Positions 45,625-55,614 of a stretch of 64,000 bases of DNA are shown in pieces. How positions within the stretch are numbered: position 1 is the stretch's first letter; the number at the start of each line of letters is the position of its first letter. Origin of the DNA: Rhizobium sp. SG_E_25_P2. GTDB taxonomy: Bacteria; Pseudomonadota; Alphaproteobacteria; Rhizobiales; Rhizobiaceae. The stretch covers positions 496,001 through 560,000 of the forward strand of contig NZ_JARXVM010000001.1 in the NCBI RefSeq assembly GCF_029892285.1, read 5' to 3'. The notes beneath the pieces were generated by a model. That model saw nothing but the letters and a program-made list of their open reading frames with translations, did no database searches and had not been told where the DNA came from. A program made the translations under genes and the position numbers.

Positions 45625-46353
45625 ATGATCGGGGCGTCCAGTCAGAAGGAGCACATTCTCGTCGTTGACGACGACCAGCGTATCCGACAGATGCTGTTGA
45701 GATATTTCGAGGACGAGGGCTATCGCGTCACAGCAGTGGCGGACGGCGATGGTATGCGCGACGCGCTTCGCAGCGCCGCTTTCGACATCATTCTGCTCGA
45801 TCTCATGCTGCCGGGCGAAAGCGGGCTGGAACTTGCGCGCGAGGTGCGAGCGCGCTCCGACACGCCGATCATCATGCTGACCGGCAAAGACGACGTGCTC
45901 GACCGCATCGTCGGGCTGGAACTCGGCGCTGACGACTATATGAGCAAACCTTTCCACTTACGGGAAGTGCTGGCGCGGATACGCACGGTGCTTCGCCGAC
46001 GCGCGCCAACGCGCAAAGAGACGGCGGGCGAGAGCGACCAGGTCGTTTTCGAAGGCTGGATTCTGGATTTGTCGCGGCGGTCCCTGACGCAACAGGACGG
46101 AGACATGATCGATCTCACCACAGGCGAATTCGACATGCTCGCCGTGCTGGCCCGCAATGCCGGCCGTGTGCTGAGCCGGGATCGATTGATGGATCTCACG
46201 CGCGGCCGCAGCCTGGACGCCTTCGACCGCACCATCGACGCCCAGATCGCCCGGCTCAGGAAAAAGATCGAAGTCGACCCGGCCAATCCACAGATCATCA
46301 AGTCGGTGCGCGGCGTCGGCTATGTCTTCACATCAAGGCTCAACCAGAGCTGA
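45625..46353 (+). CDS. OmpR/PhoB-type response regulator, orphan
   Basis: 242 residues. The receiver (about 10-125) has VVDDDQRIRQ (acidic pocket), the acceptor Asp in ILLDLMLPGESG near 60, and the Lys in YMSKPFHLRE near 110. The winged-helix effector (140-238) ends in the usual KSVRGVGYVF. I chose ATG 45625, with GGAAAG upstream, over GTG 45607. No sensor kinase is adjacent on the same strand, so it is an orphan. The nearest kinase is the divergent FixL-like hybrid, which has its own receiver and could in principle phosphorylate it. Confidence 0.9.
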   Translation: MIGASSQKEHILVVDDDQRIRQMLLRYFEDEGYRVTAVADGDGMRDALRSAAFDIILLDLMLPGESGLELAREVRARSDTPIIMLTGKDDVLDRIVGLELGADDYMSKPFHLREVLARIRTVLRRRAPTRKETAGESDQVVFEGWILDLSRRSLTQQDGDMIDLTTGEFDMLAVLARNAGRVLSRDRLMDLTRGRSLDAFDRTIDAQIARLRKKIEVDPANPQIIKSVRGVGYVFTSRLNQS

Positions 46354-46358
46354 CGACA

Positions 46359-46808
46359 TCAAACTGCGATATTGACGCAGAGCCCCGCAAACGTGACGGC
46401 GCCTTCGATGCGTTCAGCGACGCGTCGCCAGGCTTCTCCGCCGGGCGCCCAGATGCGCGTCTGCCGGCAACCCGAGGCGCGAGCGCGTTCGGAGAGTTTC
46501 TCGACAAGAGCGACAATCACACCGTCCTCGTCGATGGCGCTTGCGGTCAGGAACACCGGGGCATCCAGCGTGCGGCCGAACAACAGGCTCTGGATCGCCT
46601 GAGAAAACATCAGTCCCTTTATGACGCCGCCGCGGTCCACCGCCACATGCACTTCGTCATGCAGGCCGGTGGCGCCGCGCCATTCGATAATGCGGCGAAC
46701 GAAGATCCGCCATTCATCTGCGGCAATGCCGACGCCGCCAGCCTCGACAAGAAGTTGGGACGGGAGAATATCGGCTTCCGAAATCGGTCGAACTGTATAG
46801 GCTGCCAT
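46359..46808 (-). CDS. Conserved-looking protein of unknown function, possibly GNAT-like
   Basis: 149 residues, soluble. The layout of alternating strands and helices (YTVRPISEADILPSQ start, HVAVDRGGVIKGLMFSQAI, VALVEKLSERARASGCRQTRIWAPGG) is like an N-acetyltransferase (GNAT) fold, but the acyl-CoA-binding RxxGxG/A motif is not evident. No family is assigned. It ends five bases from the convergent response-regulator gene. It stands alone. Confidence 0.6.
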   Translation of the reverse strand: MAAYTVRPISEADILPSQLLVEAGGVGIAADEWRIFVRRIIEWRGATGLHDEVHVAVDRGGVIKGLMFSQAIQSLLFGRTLDAPVFLTASAIDEDGVIVALVEKLSERARASGCRQTRIWAPGGEAWRRVAERIEGAVTFAGLCVNIAV

Positions 46809-46921
46809 GCCCGCTCCGGCACAAAGGCTGAAATCTAATCACCGCGCCAAGCGCGCAGCTTTGGACGAGCCTGACAGGCGATACCACTTATTTGTTTGAT
46901 CAATATCAAATATAGCAAAAA

Positions 46922-48667
46922 TCAAGCATGAAAAAACGACGAGTTCCGCATCATCGTCAAAGCTCCGGCGTCATTGCCAGCAACAAGCGCGGGCAGATCA
47001 GCCGCCGAAACCGGCCGGCCATAAAGGAAACCCTGACCCACCGCGCAGCCCATTTCGGCCAAGACATCGTGCTGGCCCGGCGTTTCGATGCCCTCCGCCA
47101 CGCTTTCGAGCCCCAGGTCGCGCGCCAGCGCAATCATCGACTTGGTGATGACCGCGTCGCTGCGATTGCTCTGAATGTTTTGGATAAAGCTACGGTCGAG
47201 CTTCAAGGTCGTCAGCGGGAATTGCTGCAATGAACTCAGCGAAGCATATCCGGTGCCGAAATCGTCGAAGGCGATGCGAACGCCGAGATCGGCGAGACAG
47301 CGAAGCGATCGAAGACCGCATTCGTCGTTGAGCAGCGCAATCGTCTCGGTCACTTCGAGTTCGATCATCTCGGGCGCGAGATTGTTGACGGAAAGAGCCT
47401 GCAGCACGCGCCGCACCAGCGCCTCCGAACGATATTGAGCGGTGAACAGGTTGACGCTGACCCGTTGCAACGCAAGCCCCTGACGACGCCATTGCGCGAG
47501 TTGGGATGCGGCCTCGTCGAGAATCCACCAGCCGAGCGGCAGGGCAAAGCCGTTTTCCTCCACATCGATCAGAAAGGACTTTGGCAGCAGCAGGCCGCGT
47601 TGCGGATCGCTCCAGCGCACCAGCGCTTCGACCGCATGCATCCCGCCGGTGTCCATCGAGACTTGCGGCTGGTAATGCAACAGAAATTCGCCGCGATCGA
47701 GCGCGCGGGCCAGATCGGCCTGGGTGTTTCGACCCGCCGCAGGGCGGACGAACGCGAAATTGCCCGAGGGATTGGCAAGCGCAACCGCCTCTCCGACAAA
47801 AGCGATCATACCCGCGCCATCAGGCGCCGCCCAGGATTGGACCGAAATTTCCACCGGCCTTTCGCCGCCGCCGCCGAGGATGGCGGTGCGAAACAGCCGC
47901 TTGCTGACATGCGATTCACGCCCATGCGCATAGACCGACATGAGGGTTTCGCAGCCGGCGTTGAGCGGGCCGGGCGCGATGACGGCGTCAAAGGCCAGGC
48001 CGCAGAGTTCGGCCTGGCCACGCCCCAGAAGCTCGGCTGCGGCGACGTTGGCGTATTCAATCGCGCCTGCGGCGTTGACCGCCAGCATCGGCCGCGTTTC
48101 CGTCTCGAAACAATCCAGCGCACTCGCCCGGTTCCAGGCGTCTCGCAGCGCGCAGATGCGGTCCATGGCGAGCGTCGCCAGCGCTTTGATCGCGTTTTTC
48201 TGATGGTCTGATATGCCGACCCTCGGCTTGGGGTCCAGCACGCAAAGCGAGCCAACGCGATGGCCCTCGGGCGTGGTCAACGGCGCGCCCGCATAGAAGC
48301 GCATGCGTGGCTGGTCGTCGATGAGCGGGCGATTGGCGAAACGCAGGTCAGCGGCGCCATCCGGAACAACGAGAACTTCATCCGACAGGATAGTCGAAGA
48401 GCAAAACGATTCCTTGCGCGGCATATCCTGGCGAGGAATGCCCTGCTGCACGACAAAAATCAGGCGGTCGCGATCGACCAGCGTGAGGACTGCCGCCCCG
48501 GCGTCGAAGAGAATGGCGAGCGCATTGACGATCGCTTGAAGACCTTGATCGTTGCGTAGGCCCAAGGCCAGAAGAGCCCGGACGCCTTCAACGCGCCTCG
48601 CTTCGTCTTCGGCGTTCAGCGGCGACTTCATCTGCTGGATCTCAACCAACTCACCCTTCATCCACAT
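46922..48667 (-). CDS. GAF-PAS-EAL c-di-GMP phosphodiesterase
   Basis: 581 residues, no membrane span. A GAF domain (about 30-175; FRIGSLCVLDPKPRVGIS-like end) is followed by a PAS domain (about 190-300) and an EAL domain (about 320-570). The catalytic set is complete: EALVRW near 345, ELEVTET near 432, DDFGTGYAS near 465, LKLDRSFI near 485, ESVAEGIET near 518 and the Q in VGQGFLYGRP near 540. It should hydrolyse c-di-GMP to pGpG. It could lower the signal that the BcsA PilZ domain (29 kb away in base position 28.4-30.6 kb) needs. The start codon is uncertain; I kept the first ATG. Confidence 0.9.
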   Translation of the reverse strand: MWMKGELVEIQQMKSPLNAEDEARRVEGVRALLALGLRNDQGLQAIVNALAILFDAGAAVLTLVDRDRLIFVVQQGIPRQDMPRKESFCSSTILSDEVLVVPDGAADLRFANRPLIDDQPRMRFYAGAPLTTPEGHRVGSLCVLDPKPRVGISDHQKNAIKALATLAMDRICALRDAWNRASALDCFETETRPMLAVNAAGAIEYANVAAAELLGRGQAELCGLAFDAVIAPGPLNAGCETLMSVYAHGRESHVSKRLFRTAILGGGGERPVEISVQSWAAPDGAGMIAFVGEAVALANPSGNFAFVRPAAGRNTQADLARALDRGEFLLHYQPQVSMDTGGMHAVEALVRWSDPQRGLLLPKSFLIDVEENGFALPLGWWILDEAASQLAQWRRQGLALQRVSVNLFTAQYRSEALVRRVLQALSVNNLAPEMIELEVTETIALLNDECGLRSLRCLADLGVRIAFDDFGTGYASLSSLQQFPLTTLKLDRSFIQNIQSNRSDAVITKSMIALARDLGLESVAEGIETPGQHDVLAEMGCAVGQGFLYGRPVSAADLPALVAGNDAGALTMMRNSSFFHA

Positions 48668-48730
48668 TGGAACCCGATCACCTCATCACTAGGCCCGCGG
48701 CCAACCGCGGTCTTTGTTATAAGTCAATTT

Positions 48731-49777
48731 TTATGTCGCGAATTGATCGATGACCTGGATGCCCTTGTCGGCAAACCTGTCCATCTCAACGAGGGCCGGG
48801 ACCGCATCGCCAAGCGATAGGCGGGAGCCGATGAGCGCTGAGGGATCGAGCTGCCCCGACAGGATCATCGCCATCATGTCGTCGTAGCGCCAGGCCTGCA
48901 TTCCATGGCTGCCGTAAATTTCCAGTTCATGCGCGATGACCTGGGACATCGGGATCATCGGACGGGCGTGATCGGCCAGCATGAGGCCAACTTGGACATG
49001 CCGGCCCCGGCGCCTCAGATTGGCGATGGAGTTGAAGCAGGTCTGGGGATGGCCGAGCGCGTCGATCGACACATGCGCGCCCCCGTGAGTCAGATCCTTG
49101 ACGGCCGCCGGAATGTCTTCGATCTCGCCGCCGTTCAGTGTGACCGCAGCGCCGAGCCGGCGGGCGTAATCGAGTTTGTCCTGGGCAATGTCAATGGCGA
49201 CGATATTGGCGCCCAGCGCCTTGCCGATCATGATCGCGGACAGGCCGACGCCGCCGCAACCATGCACGGCCAGCCATTCGCCGCCCCGCAACCGACCTTG
49301 GTCGACGACAGCGCGAAACGAGGTGGCGAAGCGGCAGCCAAGGCTGGCGGCGGTGGCGAAATCGATCCGCTCGTCAAGTTTGACCAGATTGTTTTCGGCG
49401 TAATCAATGGCGACATATTCGGCGAAGCAGCCCCAATGGGTGAAACCGGGCTGGAACTGCTCCTCACAGACCTGCTGGTTGCCCGAGCGGCATTCGCGGC
49501 ATCGTCCGCAGCCGGAAACGAAAGGAACGGTCACGCGGTCGCCAGGACGGAAGCCCGTGACGTCTGCGCCCACGGCAGCGATCACGCCCGCGAATTCATG
49601 ACCCGGCACATGCGGCAGGCGGATGTCGGGGTCATGCCCTTTCCAGCCATGCCAATCGCTTCGGCATAATCCGGCAGCCTTCACTTCGATGACGACGCCC
49701 GATCTGGAGGGGGAAGGGTCGGCCACGGTCCGGATCTCCGGCGTCTCGCCGAACCGCTCATAATACATTGCTTGCAT
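48731..49777 (-). CDS. Zinc-dependent medium-chain alcohol dehydrogenase
   Basis: 348 residues. The MDR fold is plain: the catalytic-zinc Cys in [14 protein letters not shown] near 37 and His-Glu in PGHEFAG near 60, the structural zinc cluster [17 protein letters not shown] near 88-104, and the NAD-binding GCGGVGLSA near 173. It oxidises an unidentified alcohol to the aldehyde or ketone with NAD. The four structural cysteines are all present. It is upstream of the EAL gene but separated from it by 63 bases; co-transcription is possible. Confidence 0.9.
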   Translation of the reverse strand: MQAMYYERFGETPEIRTVADPSPSRSGVVIEVKAAGLCRSDWHGWKGHDPDIRLPHVPGHEFAGVIAAVGADVTGFRPGDRVTVPFVSGCGRCRECRSGNQQVCEEQFQPGFTHWGCFAEYVAIDYAENNLVKLDERIDFATAASLGCRFATSFRAVVDQGRLRGGEWLAVHGCGGVGLSAIMIGKALGANIVAIDIAQDKLDYARRLGAAVTLNGGEIEDIPAAVKDLTHGGAHVSIDALGHPQTCFNSIANLRRRGRHVQVGLMLADHARPMIPMSQVIAHELEIYGSHGMQAWRYDDMMAMILSGQLDPSALIGSRLSLGDAVPALVEMDRFADKGIQVIDQFAT

Positions 49778-49929
49778 GCTGGTTCATATCCTCAGGCTGG
49801 CGAAGCAGTCCTAGCATAGAAGACGCGGCATCCAAAGTGCTTCGGTGCACGCAAATCGCCGCGTGCAAGATCTCGGGAACGCTTGGGCGCTTCACTGGTT
49901 AAGCGACGACAGTTTAGAAGGAGCGAGCG

Positions 49930-50103
49930 ATGCAGAATGAACGTGGAGCCAACCGAGCGCTGTGGTTTTTCTTCGCGGCGGTGGTAGTGGTGATCCTGCT
50001 GGTCGCCTTGTTTTCCAGCGACAATCTCTTCCAGTCCGACAATGCCGCGCCGACCCAGCCGAGTCCGCACGCCATAGATCAGAGCCCTGACGGCGCAACG
50101 TAA
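49930..50103 (+). CDS. Short single-span membrane protein
   Basis: 57 residues, too short for most gene callers. A charged N-terminus (MQNERGANRAL) is followed by one strong transmembrane helix (WFFFAAVVVVILLVALF, residues 12-28) and a polar tail rich in Asp, Pro and Ser (SSDNLFQSDNAAPTQPS). AAGGAG lies eight bases before the ATG. It ends 14 bases before the next small gene, forming a mini operon. Function unknown; the pattern resembles stress-induced membrane microproteins. Confidence 0.6.
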   Translation: MQNERGANRALWFFFAAVVVVILLVALFSSDNLFQSDNAAPTQPSPHAIDQSPDGAT

Positions 50104-50117
50104 ACAGGAGAGACGTG

Positions 50118-50306
50118 ATGCTGCTGCGGATCCGCGGATTTTTCAAACAGCTGACGGCGGAGATCGTCGGCAGCCAGCGGCTTCAGAAAGAAGGCCAGCG
50201 AGAGGTCATGGCCGATCGCCTGGCGGATCGCGACATCCCTCCGGTCGACAATCGACCCACTGGCGCGGTGACTATCGAACGTGACGAAAGCCGCCCTGAC
50301 GCATGA
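50118..50306 (+). CDS. Small CsbD-like/stress-type protein
   Basis: 62 residues, charged. GSQRLQKEGQREVMADRLADRD (about 18-39) resembles the repeated motif of CsbD-type general-stress proteins (charged helical GxxKxxEGK pattern), but the match is loose. The start is ATG 50118 after AGGAGAGA; a GTG at 50115 would be only one codon longer. It overlaps or abuts the following small gene depending on the start chosen there. It probably belongs with the membrane microprotein upstream. Confidence 0.5.
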   Translation: MLLRIRGFFKQLTAEIVGSQRLQKEGQREVMADRLADRDIPPVDNRPTGAVTIERDESRPDA

Positions 50307-50371
50307 CTGCAGCTAGCGCGGCGCAAGCCCCCGCCCGCATGATGCCCCTTTGTCGACCATGCGAGGGGCGC

Positions 50372-50632
50372 ATGAATTTCAGGATCATTCAGGGCGGAAT
50401 GGCGACCAGGCCGCATCAAGCGCGATCACAAACGATCGGCGACGAAGCGCGACGACGCATCGCAGCCCTCGGCTATGACGCCTACAGGGCGAGGATGCTG
50501 GCCACGGGCGAGCCGGTTCCCAAATCGGTGGACCGGTTGCGGATGCAGATCGAGTTCGTGGCGAAGACTCTGTCTTCGCTGGCGTCGACGCCGGAAGACT
50601 TCGCCGATGACGCCTATTGGCCGAGCCCCTGA
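50372..50632 (+). CDS. Small soluble protein, function unknown
   Basis: 86 residues from ATG 50372 (GAGGGG just upstream). A longer version from ATG 50303 would overlap the previous gene by ATGA. The sequence has a mixed alpha pattern, TIGDEARRRIAALGYDAYRARMLATGEPVPKSVDRLRMQIEFVAKTLSSLAS. It looks like a conserved alphaproteobacterial small protein of 80-100 residues, but I cannot name it. It is followed by the shared terminator. Confidence 0.55.
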   Translation: MNFRIIQGGMATRPHQARSQTIGDEARRRIAALGYDAYRARMLATGEPVPKSVDRLRMQIEFVAKTLSSLASTPEDFADDAYWPSP

Positions 50633-50638
50633 ATCGAG

Positions 50639-50666
50639 AAAGGCGGCCTCCCGGGAGACCGCCTTT
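50639..50666. terminator. Bidirectional terminator between the small genes and dctA
   Basis: AAAGGCGG (50639-50646) pairs with CCGCCTTT (50659-50666) around an inner CTCCCGGGAG palindrome. A/T runs on both sides allow it to end both the small-gene operon and the convergent dctA. Confidence 0.75.
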
Positions 50667-50689
50667 GGATATCCGTATGCCGGGGCCGC

Positions 50690-52027
50690 TTATTCGGCGG
50701 GAACCGGCTGAACTTCGATCAGATCACCGACAGGCTCCGGAGAACCGGAGAGCGCGGCGTTGAATTTCTCGACGTCCAGTTCGTTTTCCCAACGCGCCAC
50801 CACGACGGTCGCCACCGCGTTGCCGATGAAGTTGGTGATCGCGCGGCATTCCGACATGAAGCGGTCGATGCCAAGGATCAGCGCCATGCCGGCCACCGGA
50901 ACGGTCGGGACGACCGACAGCGTGGCGGCAAGCGTGATGAAGCCCGCGCCGGTGATGCCGGCCGCTCCCTTGGAGCTCAGCATGGCCACAAGCAGAAGCA
51001 GAACCTGATCGCCGAGCGACAGCGGCGTGTCGGTGGCCTGCGCGATGAACAGGGCGGCGAGCGTCATATAGATATTGGTGCCGTCGAGATTGAACGAATA
51101 GCCGGTGGGAATGACCAAACCCACGACCGAGCGCTTGCAACCGGCGCGCTCCATCTTGTTCATCAGACCCGGCAGAGCCGCTTCCGACGACGAGGTGCCG
51201 AGCACCAGCAGCAGTTCTTCCTTGATGTAGCGGAGCAGCGCAAGCAGCGAGAAGCCGTTGTAGCGAGCGACCGCGCCGAGGATGACCGCCACAAACAGGA
51301 ACGACGTGACGTAAAAGGTGCCCATGAGCATGGCGAGGTTGGCGATCGAGCCGATGCCATATTTGCCGATGGTGAAGGCCATGGCGCCGAAAGCGCCGAT
51401 CGGCGCCGCCTTCATCAGGATCGCCACCAGCTTGAAGACCGGCAGGGTGACCGCCTGAAGGAAATCGGTGACGGGCTTCGCCTTGTCGCCGACCATGGCA
51501 AGCGAAATGCCGAACAGGATGGAGAAGAACAGCACTTGTAGGATGTCGCCTTCGGCGAAGGCGCCGACGATGGTCTTGGGAATGATGCCCAACAGGAAGC
51601 CGACGATCGACTGATCATGGGCCTTTTCGGCGTAGTCGTGCACCGATTTGGCGTCGAGCGAGGCCGGGTCGATATGCATGCCCGCGCCGGGCTGGACGAC
51701 ATTGGACACGATGAGGCCGACGATCAAAGCGAGCGTCGAGAAGGTCAGGAAATAGATCATCGCCTTGCCCGCGACGCGTCCGACCTTCTTGAGATCCGAC
51801 ATGCCAGCGATGCCGGTGGCGACGGTGAGGAAGATCACCGGAGCGATGATCATTTTCACGAGCTTGATGAAGGCGTCGCCGAGCGGCTTCAGGCTGGCGC
51901 CGAGTTCCGGATAGAAATGCCCGAGCAGGATGCCGGCGGCAATGGCCGCGAGAACCTGGAAATAAAGTTGGCGATAGAACGGCCGCTTGGCGACCGGCTC
52001 TTCAGCCGATGCGAAAGATGCATGCAT
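50690..52027 (-). CDS. dctA: C4-dicarboxylate transport protein DctA
   Basis: 445 residues, a DAACS-family symporter with eight membrane helices and two hairpin loops, importing succinate, malate and fumarate with protons or sodium. Marks are [20 protein letters not shown] near 20, [27 protein letters not shown] around 307-333 (the substrate and cation site), and [18 protein letters not shown] segments near 355. It is divergent from dctB, with a sigma-54 promoter and DctD-like palindromes between them. In rhizobia it is essential for symbiotic nitrogen fixation; here that is only a context clue. Confidence 0.96.
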   Translation of the reverse strand: MHASFASAEEPVAKRPFYRQLYFQVLAAIAAGILLGHFYPELGASLKPLGDAFIKLVKMIIAPVIFLTVATGIAGMSDLKKVGRVAGKAMIYFLTFSTLALIVGLIVSNVVQPGAGMHIDPASLDAKSVHDYAEKAHDQSIVGFLLGIIPKTIVGAFAEGDILQVLFFSILFGISLAMVGDKAKPVTDFLQAVTLPVFKLVAILMKAAPIGAFGAMAFTIGKYGIGSIANLAMLMGTFYVTSFLFVAVILGAVARYNGFSLLALLRYIKEELLLVLGTSSSEAALPGLMNKMERAGCKRSVVGLVIPTGYSFNLDGTNIYMTLAALFIAQATDTPLSLGDQVLLLLVAMLSSKGAAGITGAGFITLAATLSVVPTVPVAGMALILGIDRFMSECRAITNFIGNAVATVVVARWENELDVEKFNAALSGSPEPVGDLIEVQPVPAE

Positions 52028-52121
52028 GTGCGTATCCTCCAGCGCGCCCCAACCGCTTCAAGCGGCCTCCCGGGGCAGAGACGTTAACGGGTCGACGGCC
52101 TTTCGGGCGTCCACATGCTAT

Positions 52122-52139
52122 TTTGCAATCGCCATGCCA
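52122..52139 (-). promoter_or_regulatory. Sigma-54 promoter of dctA
   Basis: On the minus strand, TGGCATGGCGATTGC carries GG and GC exactly ten bases apart, the -24/-12 elements of RpoN promoters (consensus TGGCACG-N4-TTGC). It lies about 95 bases before dctA, giving a leader of roughly 85 bases. Confidence 0.8.
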
Positions 52140-52211
52140 GAAGACGCATCGCCTCCATGCCATTGAAATGCTTCAGTTATTTTTATGACGTCTGTTCGGC
52201 GCTCGACATTC

Positions 52212-52262
52212 CGTGCGAAGTTTCGCACGATCGCGCTTGGCATTTGTGTGGATTCATGCACA
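52212..52262. promoter_or_regulatory. Two DctD-type upstream activator sites
   Basis: CGTGCGAA-GT-TTCGCACG (52212-52229) is a perfect 18-bp palindrome. TGTGTGGATTCATGCACA (52245-52262) is a weaker copy of the same size. Their centres are 33 bases apart, three helical turns, so both face the same side of the DNA. They lie about 107 and 140 bases upstream of the predicted dctA transcription start, a usual enhancer position for a sigma-54 activator. Confidence 0.7.
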
Positions 52263-52271
52263 ATTCAATTG

Positions 52272-54128
52272 ATGACGGAGCCCAATACAGATCCACAAGA
52301 CAGGCCGGAAGCGGAGGCGCGCTCAGCGCGGCGGGCGCTTGCCTGGCTGGCGATTATCGGCGTCCTCGTCCTCGCTGCGGCGATCTATGCCGGCGGCGTC
52401 TATGGGCGCCTGTCCGCCACCGCCGATCTCAAGCGCCAGGGCATGACCGAGGCCAATCTGAAAGTGGCGCTGCTTCGGGCGGTGCTGGAGCGGCCGCGCG
52501 CGCTGCCGCTGGTTCTGTCACAGGACCGCGACATCGTCGACATGCTCGGCGAGCCTCAACCGGCCGCCATCGACCGGGTCAATCGCAAGCTGGAAAGCCT
52601 GGTGGGCGGCAGCCAGGTGTCGGTGATCTATGTGATCGCGCCGTCGGGCCAGACCATCGCCTCAAGCAACTGGCGCCAGGCCGATTCCTTCATCGGCAGC
52701 AATTACGGCTTTCGCGATTATTTTCGCAACGCCATGGCGACGGGCGTCGCCGAGCAATTCGCGCTCGGCAATGTGTCGCGGCGGCCCGGCCTTTATATTT
52801 CCCGCCGCATCGACGGAGCCGGACGGTCGCTGGGCGTGGTGGTGGTGAAGATGGAGTTCGACCGGCTAGAGGCCGACTGGCGCGACAGCGGGCGGCCGGC
52901 GCTGGTGGTGGACGGCCGCGGCGTCGCGCTGATCACCACGGTTCCCAACTGGCGCTTCATGACCATGGCGACGCTGCCGGAAGAGCGGATCGCCGCCATA
53001 CGCGAGAGCCTGCAATTCGGCGACGCGCCGCTGACGCCCCTGCCCTTCCGCAAAGATGCCTCCGTCACAGGAGACAACGCCGAAATTCGCGTCGCCTGGC
53101 CGGATGGGCGCGAGATCTCCTATCTCAGGCTGAGGGCGCAGGCGCCGACGACGCCCTGGGTGCTGGAATATCTCGTCTCCACCGATCCCGTGCCGGCGGC
53201 GGCCCGGCAGAATATGCTGGCGGCCTTTGCCTTGTTTGCGCCGCTGATTGCGCTTCTTGGCGTGGTTTTCGAGCGCCGCCGCCGCGCCACCGCCCGGCTT
53301 GCGGCGGCGCAGGCGCAACGCGCCGCGCTCGAATCCCGCGTCGAAGCGCGCACCCGCGACCTGACGCTGGCGCGCGACCGGCTGGAAGCAGAAATCGCCG
53401 ATCACCATGACACCGAAAAGCGGCTGCAGGTGGTGCAGCAGGATCTGGTGGCGGCAAACCGGCTGGCGATCCTCGGGCAGGTGGCTGCGGGGGTGGCGCA
53501 TGAAATCAACCAGCCGGTCGCGACCATCAGGGCCTATGCCGACAATGCCCGGGTCTTTCTCGACCGCGGCAGCCTCGACAAGGCCAGCGGCAATATGGAG
53601 GCGATCGCCGGACTCACCGAACGGATCGGCGCGATCACCGAAGACCTGAAGGCGCTGGCGCGCAAAGGGCGCGGACCAGCGGAAGCGGTGAGCCTGAGCG
53701 AGGCGATGGACGGGGCGCTGATGCTGCTGAAAAGCCGATTTTCCCACAGGCTGGACGCGCTGACCCTCGAAAGGCCCGAGCCAGATATTCGCCTCAAGGT
53801 CGACCGCATCAGGCTCGAACAGGTGCTGATCAACCTGATGCAGAATGCGCTCGAAGCGATCGAACTGACGCCTGAACCGCGGGTCATCGTGCGGGCGGAA
53901 GATCGCGGCGGGCAAGTCGCCGTGCAGGTGTCCGACAACGGGCCGGGAATCGCGCCCGACATTCTCGAACAGTTGTTTACGCCCTTCAACACCTCGAAAC
54001 CGCGCGGCCTGGGCCTGGGGCTGGTGATCTCCAAAGAGATCCTCAGAGATTACGGCGGCGAAATCTCGGTTGAAACCGGTCCAACGGGAAGCTGTTTCAC
54101 CATTCACCTGTCGAAGGATCAGGCATGA
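52272..54128 (+). CDS. dctB: C4-dicarboxylate sensor histidine kinase DctB
   Basis: 618 residues. Membrane span 1 (about 25-45: [20 protein letters not shown]) is followed by a periplasmic PDC sensor region (about 50-300, binding succinate-like ligands: [24 protein letters not shown] near 135), span 2 (near 320-340) and a coiled linker. The HisKA domain has the phospho-His in [19 protein letters not shown] near 410. The HATPase domain has QNALEAIE and DNGPGIAP. I start at ATG 52272, since the DctD-like sites lie just upstream; the frame is open back to 52185. It overlaps dctD by ATGA. Confidence 0.93.
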   Translation: MTEPNTDPQDRPEAEARSARRALAWLAIIGVLVLAAAIYAGGVYGRLSATADLKRQGMTEANLKVALLRAVLERPRALPLVLSQDRDIVDMLGEPQPAAIDRVNRKLESLVGGSQVSVIYVIAPSGQTIASSNWRQADSFIGSNYGFRDYFRNAMATGVAEQFALGNVSRRPGLYISRRIDGAGRSLGVVVVKMEFDRLEADWRDSGRPALVVDGRGVALITTVPNWRFMTMATLPEERIAAIRESLQFGDAPLTPLPFRKDASVTGDNAEIRVAWPDGREISYLRLRAQAPTTPWVLEYLVSTDPVPAAARQNMLAAFALFAPLIALLGVVFERRRRATARLAAAQAQRAALESRVEARTRDLTLARDRLEAEIADHHDTEKRLQVVQQDLVAANRLAILGQVAAGVAHEINQPVATIRAYADNARVFLDRGSLDKASGNMEAIAGLTERIGAITEDLKALARKGRGPAEAVSLSEAMDGALMLLKSRFSHRLDALTLERPEPDIRLKVDRIRLEQVLINLMQNALEAIELTPEPRVIVRAEDRGGQVAVQVSDNGPGIAPDILEQLFTPFNTSKPRGLGLGLVISKEILRDYGGEISVETGPTGSCFTIHLSKDQA

Positions 54129-55465
54129 CCTCAACCCGCTCCGTCATCTTGTGCGACGACGACGCCGATCTCAGGGCGGCGCTCACGCAGACACTCGAAC
54201 TTGCTGGGCTCGATGTCATGGCGTTTGGCGCGGCCGCGCCGGCGCTTGCGGCGATCACTCAGGATTTCGCCGGCGTAGTGGTCAGCGACATCCGCATGCC
54301 GGGCATGGACGGGCTGCAACTGCACGCCGCGATCAAAGCGCGCGATGCCGATCTGCCGGTGATCCTGATGACCGGCCATGGCGACATCCCCATGGCGGTG
54401 GCGGCGCTGCAGAACGGCGTCTACGATTTCATCGCCAAACCTTTTGCGGCCGACAGGCTGGTGCAGAGTCTGATGCGGGCGCTGGAAAAGCGCGCGCTCA
54501 TTCTGGAAAATAGGGCGCTGCGTCGCAGCCTCGACGACAGCGCCGACGATCTGCCGCTGATCGGCCACACGCCGGCCATGGAGCGGTTGCGCGGCACGAT
54601 CCGCCAGATCGCCGACACAGACGTCGATGTTCTCGTGCGCGGCGAGACGGGCAGCGGCAAGGAAGTGGTGGCGAGCCTTTTGCATCGCTGGAGCAAGCGC
54701 CGGCGCGGCCAGTTCGTGGCGCTCAATTGCGGCGCGCTGCCGGAAAGCGTGATCGAAAGCGAATTGTTCGGCCATGAACAGGGCGCCTTCACCGGCGCGC
54801 AGAAGCGACGCATCGGCCGGATCGAATATTCGAGCGGCGGCACTCTGTTTCTCGACGAAATCGAGAGCATGCCTTTGGCCACCCAGGTGAAGATGTTGCG
54901 CGTCTTGGAAATGCGGGAGATCTCGCCGCTGGGCGTAAACGAGGTCAGGCCCGTCGATCTGCGGGTGGTGGCGGCGGCGAAAGTGGATCTCGGCGATCCC
55001 ACTGCGCGCAAGGATTTCCGCGAGGATCTCTATTACCGGCTGAATGTGGTGACGCTGTCGATCCCGCCGCTTCGGGAACGCGCCGAGGACATTCCAGTAT
55101 TGTTTTCGCATTTCGTCACAAAAGCTGCGGCGCGTTTCGGACGCGACATGCCGGACCTTCCCCCGGGCTTGACAGCGGATTTGAGGGCCCGGCCATGGCC
55201 GGGCAATGTCAGGGAACTCCACCATTTCGCCGAACGTTTCGTGCTCGGCCTGGAGCCCACGCAGCCCGTGATGACGACAGCGCCATCGGCGGGGGCGCTC
55301 AGCCTACCGGAGCGGCTGGAGCGCTATGAAGCCGAACAGTTGCGGCAAGCGCTTATGGAACAGGGCGGCGATGTCCGGCGCACGATCGAGGCCCTCGGCA
55401 TTCCCCGCAAGACATTTTACGACAAGCTGGGGCGCCACGGCATCAACCGCGCCGATTATGAGTGA
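54125..55465 (+). CDS. dctD: Sigma-54-dependent response regulator DctD
   Basis: 446 residues. The receiver (1-120) has LCDDDADLR and the acceptor Asp in [12 protein letters not shown] near 58. The AAA+ domain (about 145-370) has Walker A GETGSGKE near 175, GAFTGA (the sigma-54 contact loop) near 220, and Walker B LFLDEIES near 243. A Fis-type HTH ends it ([23 protein letters not shown]). It activates dctA through RpoN when phosphorylated by DctB. It overlaps dctB by ATGA. Confidence 0.95.
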   Translation: MTSTRSVILCDDDADLRAALTQTLELAGLDVMAFGAAAPALAAITQDFAGVVVSDIRMPGMDGLQLHAAIKARDADLPVILMTGHGDIPMAVAALQNGVYDFIAKPFAADRLVQSLMRALEKRALILENRALRRSLDDSADDLPLIGHTPAMERLRGTIRQIADTDVDVLVRGETGSGKEVVASLLHRWSKRRRGQFVALNCGALPESVIESELFGHEQGAFTGAQKRRIGRIEYSSGGTLFLDEIESMPLATQVKMLRVLEMREISPLGVNEVRPVDLRVVAAAKVDLGDPTARKDFREDLYYRLNVVTLSIPPLRERAEDIPVLFSHFVTKAAARFGRDMPDLPPGLTADLRARPWPGNVRELHHFAERFVLGLEPTQPVMTTAPSAGALSLPERLERYEAEQLRQALMEQGGDVRRTIEALGIPRKTFYDKLGRHGINRADYE

Positions 55466-55492
55466 GCCGGTTCACGGCGAGATTTCAAACCG

Positions 55493-55506
55493 TGACAAAA
55501 ATGTCA
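55493..55506. promoter_or_regulatory. Palindrome upstream of the siderophore receptor
   Basis: TGACA-AAAA-TGTCA, a perfect 14-bp palindrome in an AT-rich stretch about 110 bases before the receptor ATG. A second, TTGAT-N7-ATCAA (55556-55572), lies closer. Either could be an iron-responsive operator (RirA/Fur/Irr type), but neither matches a consensus that I would trust. Confidence 0.4.
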
Positions 55507-55614
55507 AAATACAAGACTATTTTACTCATGTTCACAGAAATACCCCGGGGTTAATTTGATAAAATCCATCAACTTTTGCAACAGGAGTCATAATTTGACC
55601 ATGGAGTGGAAGAT

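Noticed and set aside
55541..55552. CCCCGGGG palindrome before the receptor gene as an operator
   Set aside because: Too short and GC-only; likely chance in this genome.
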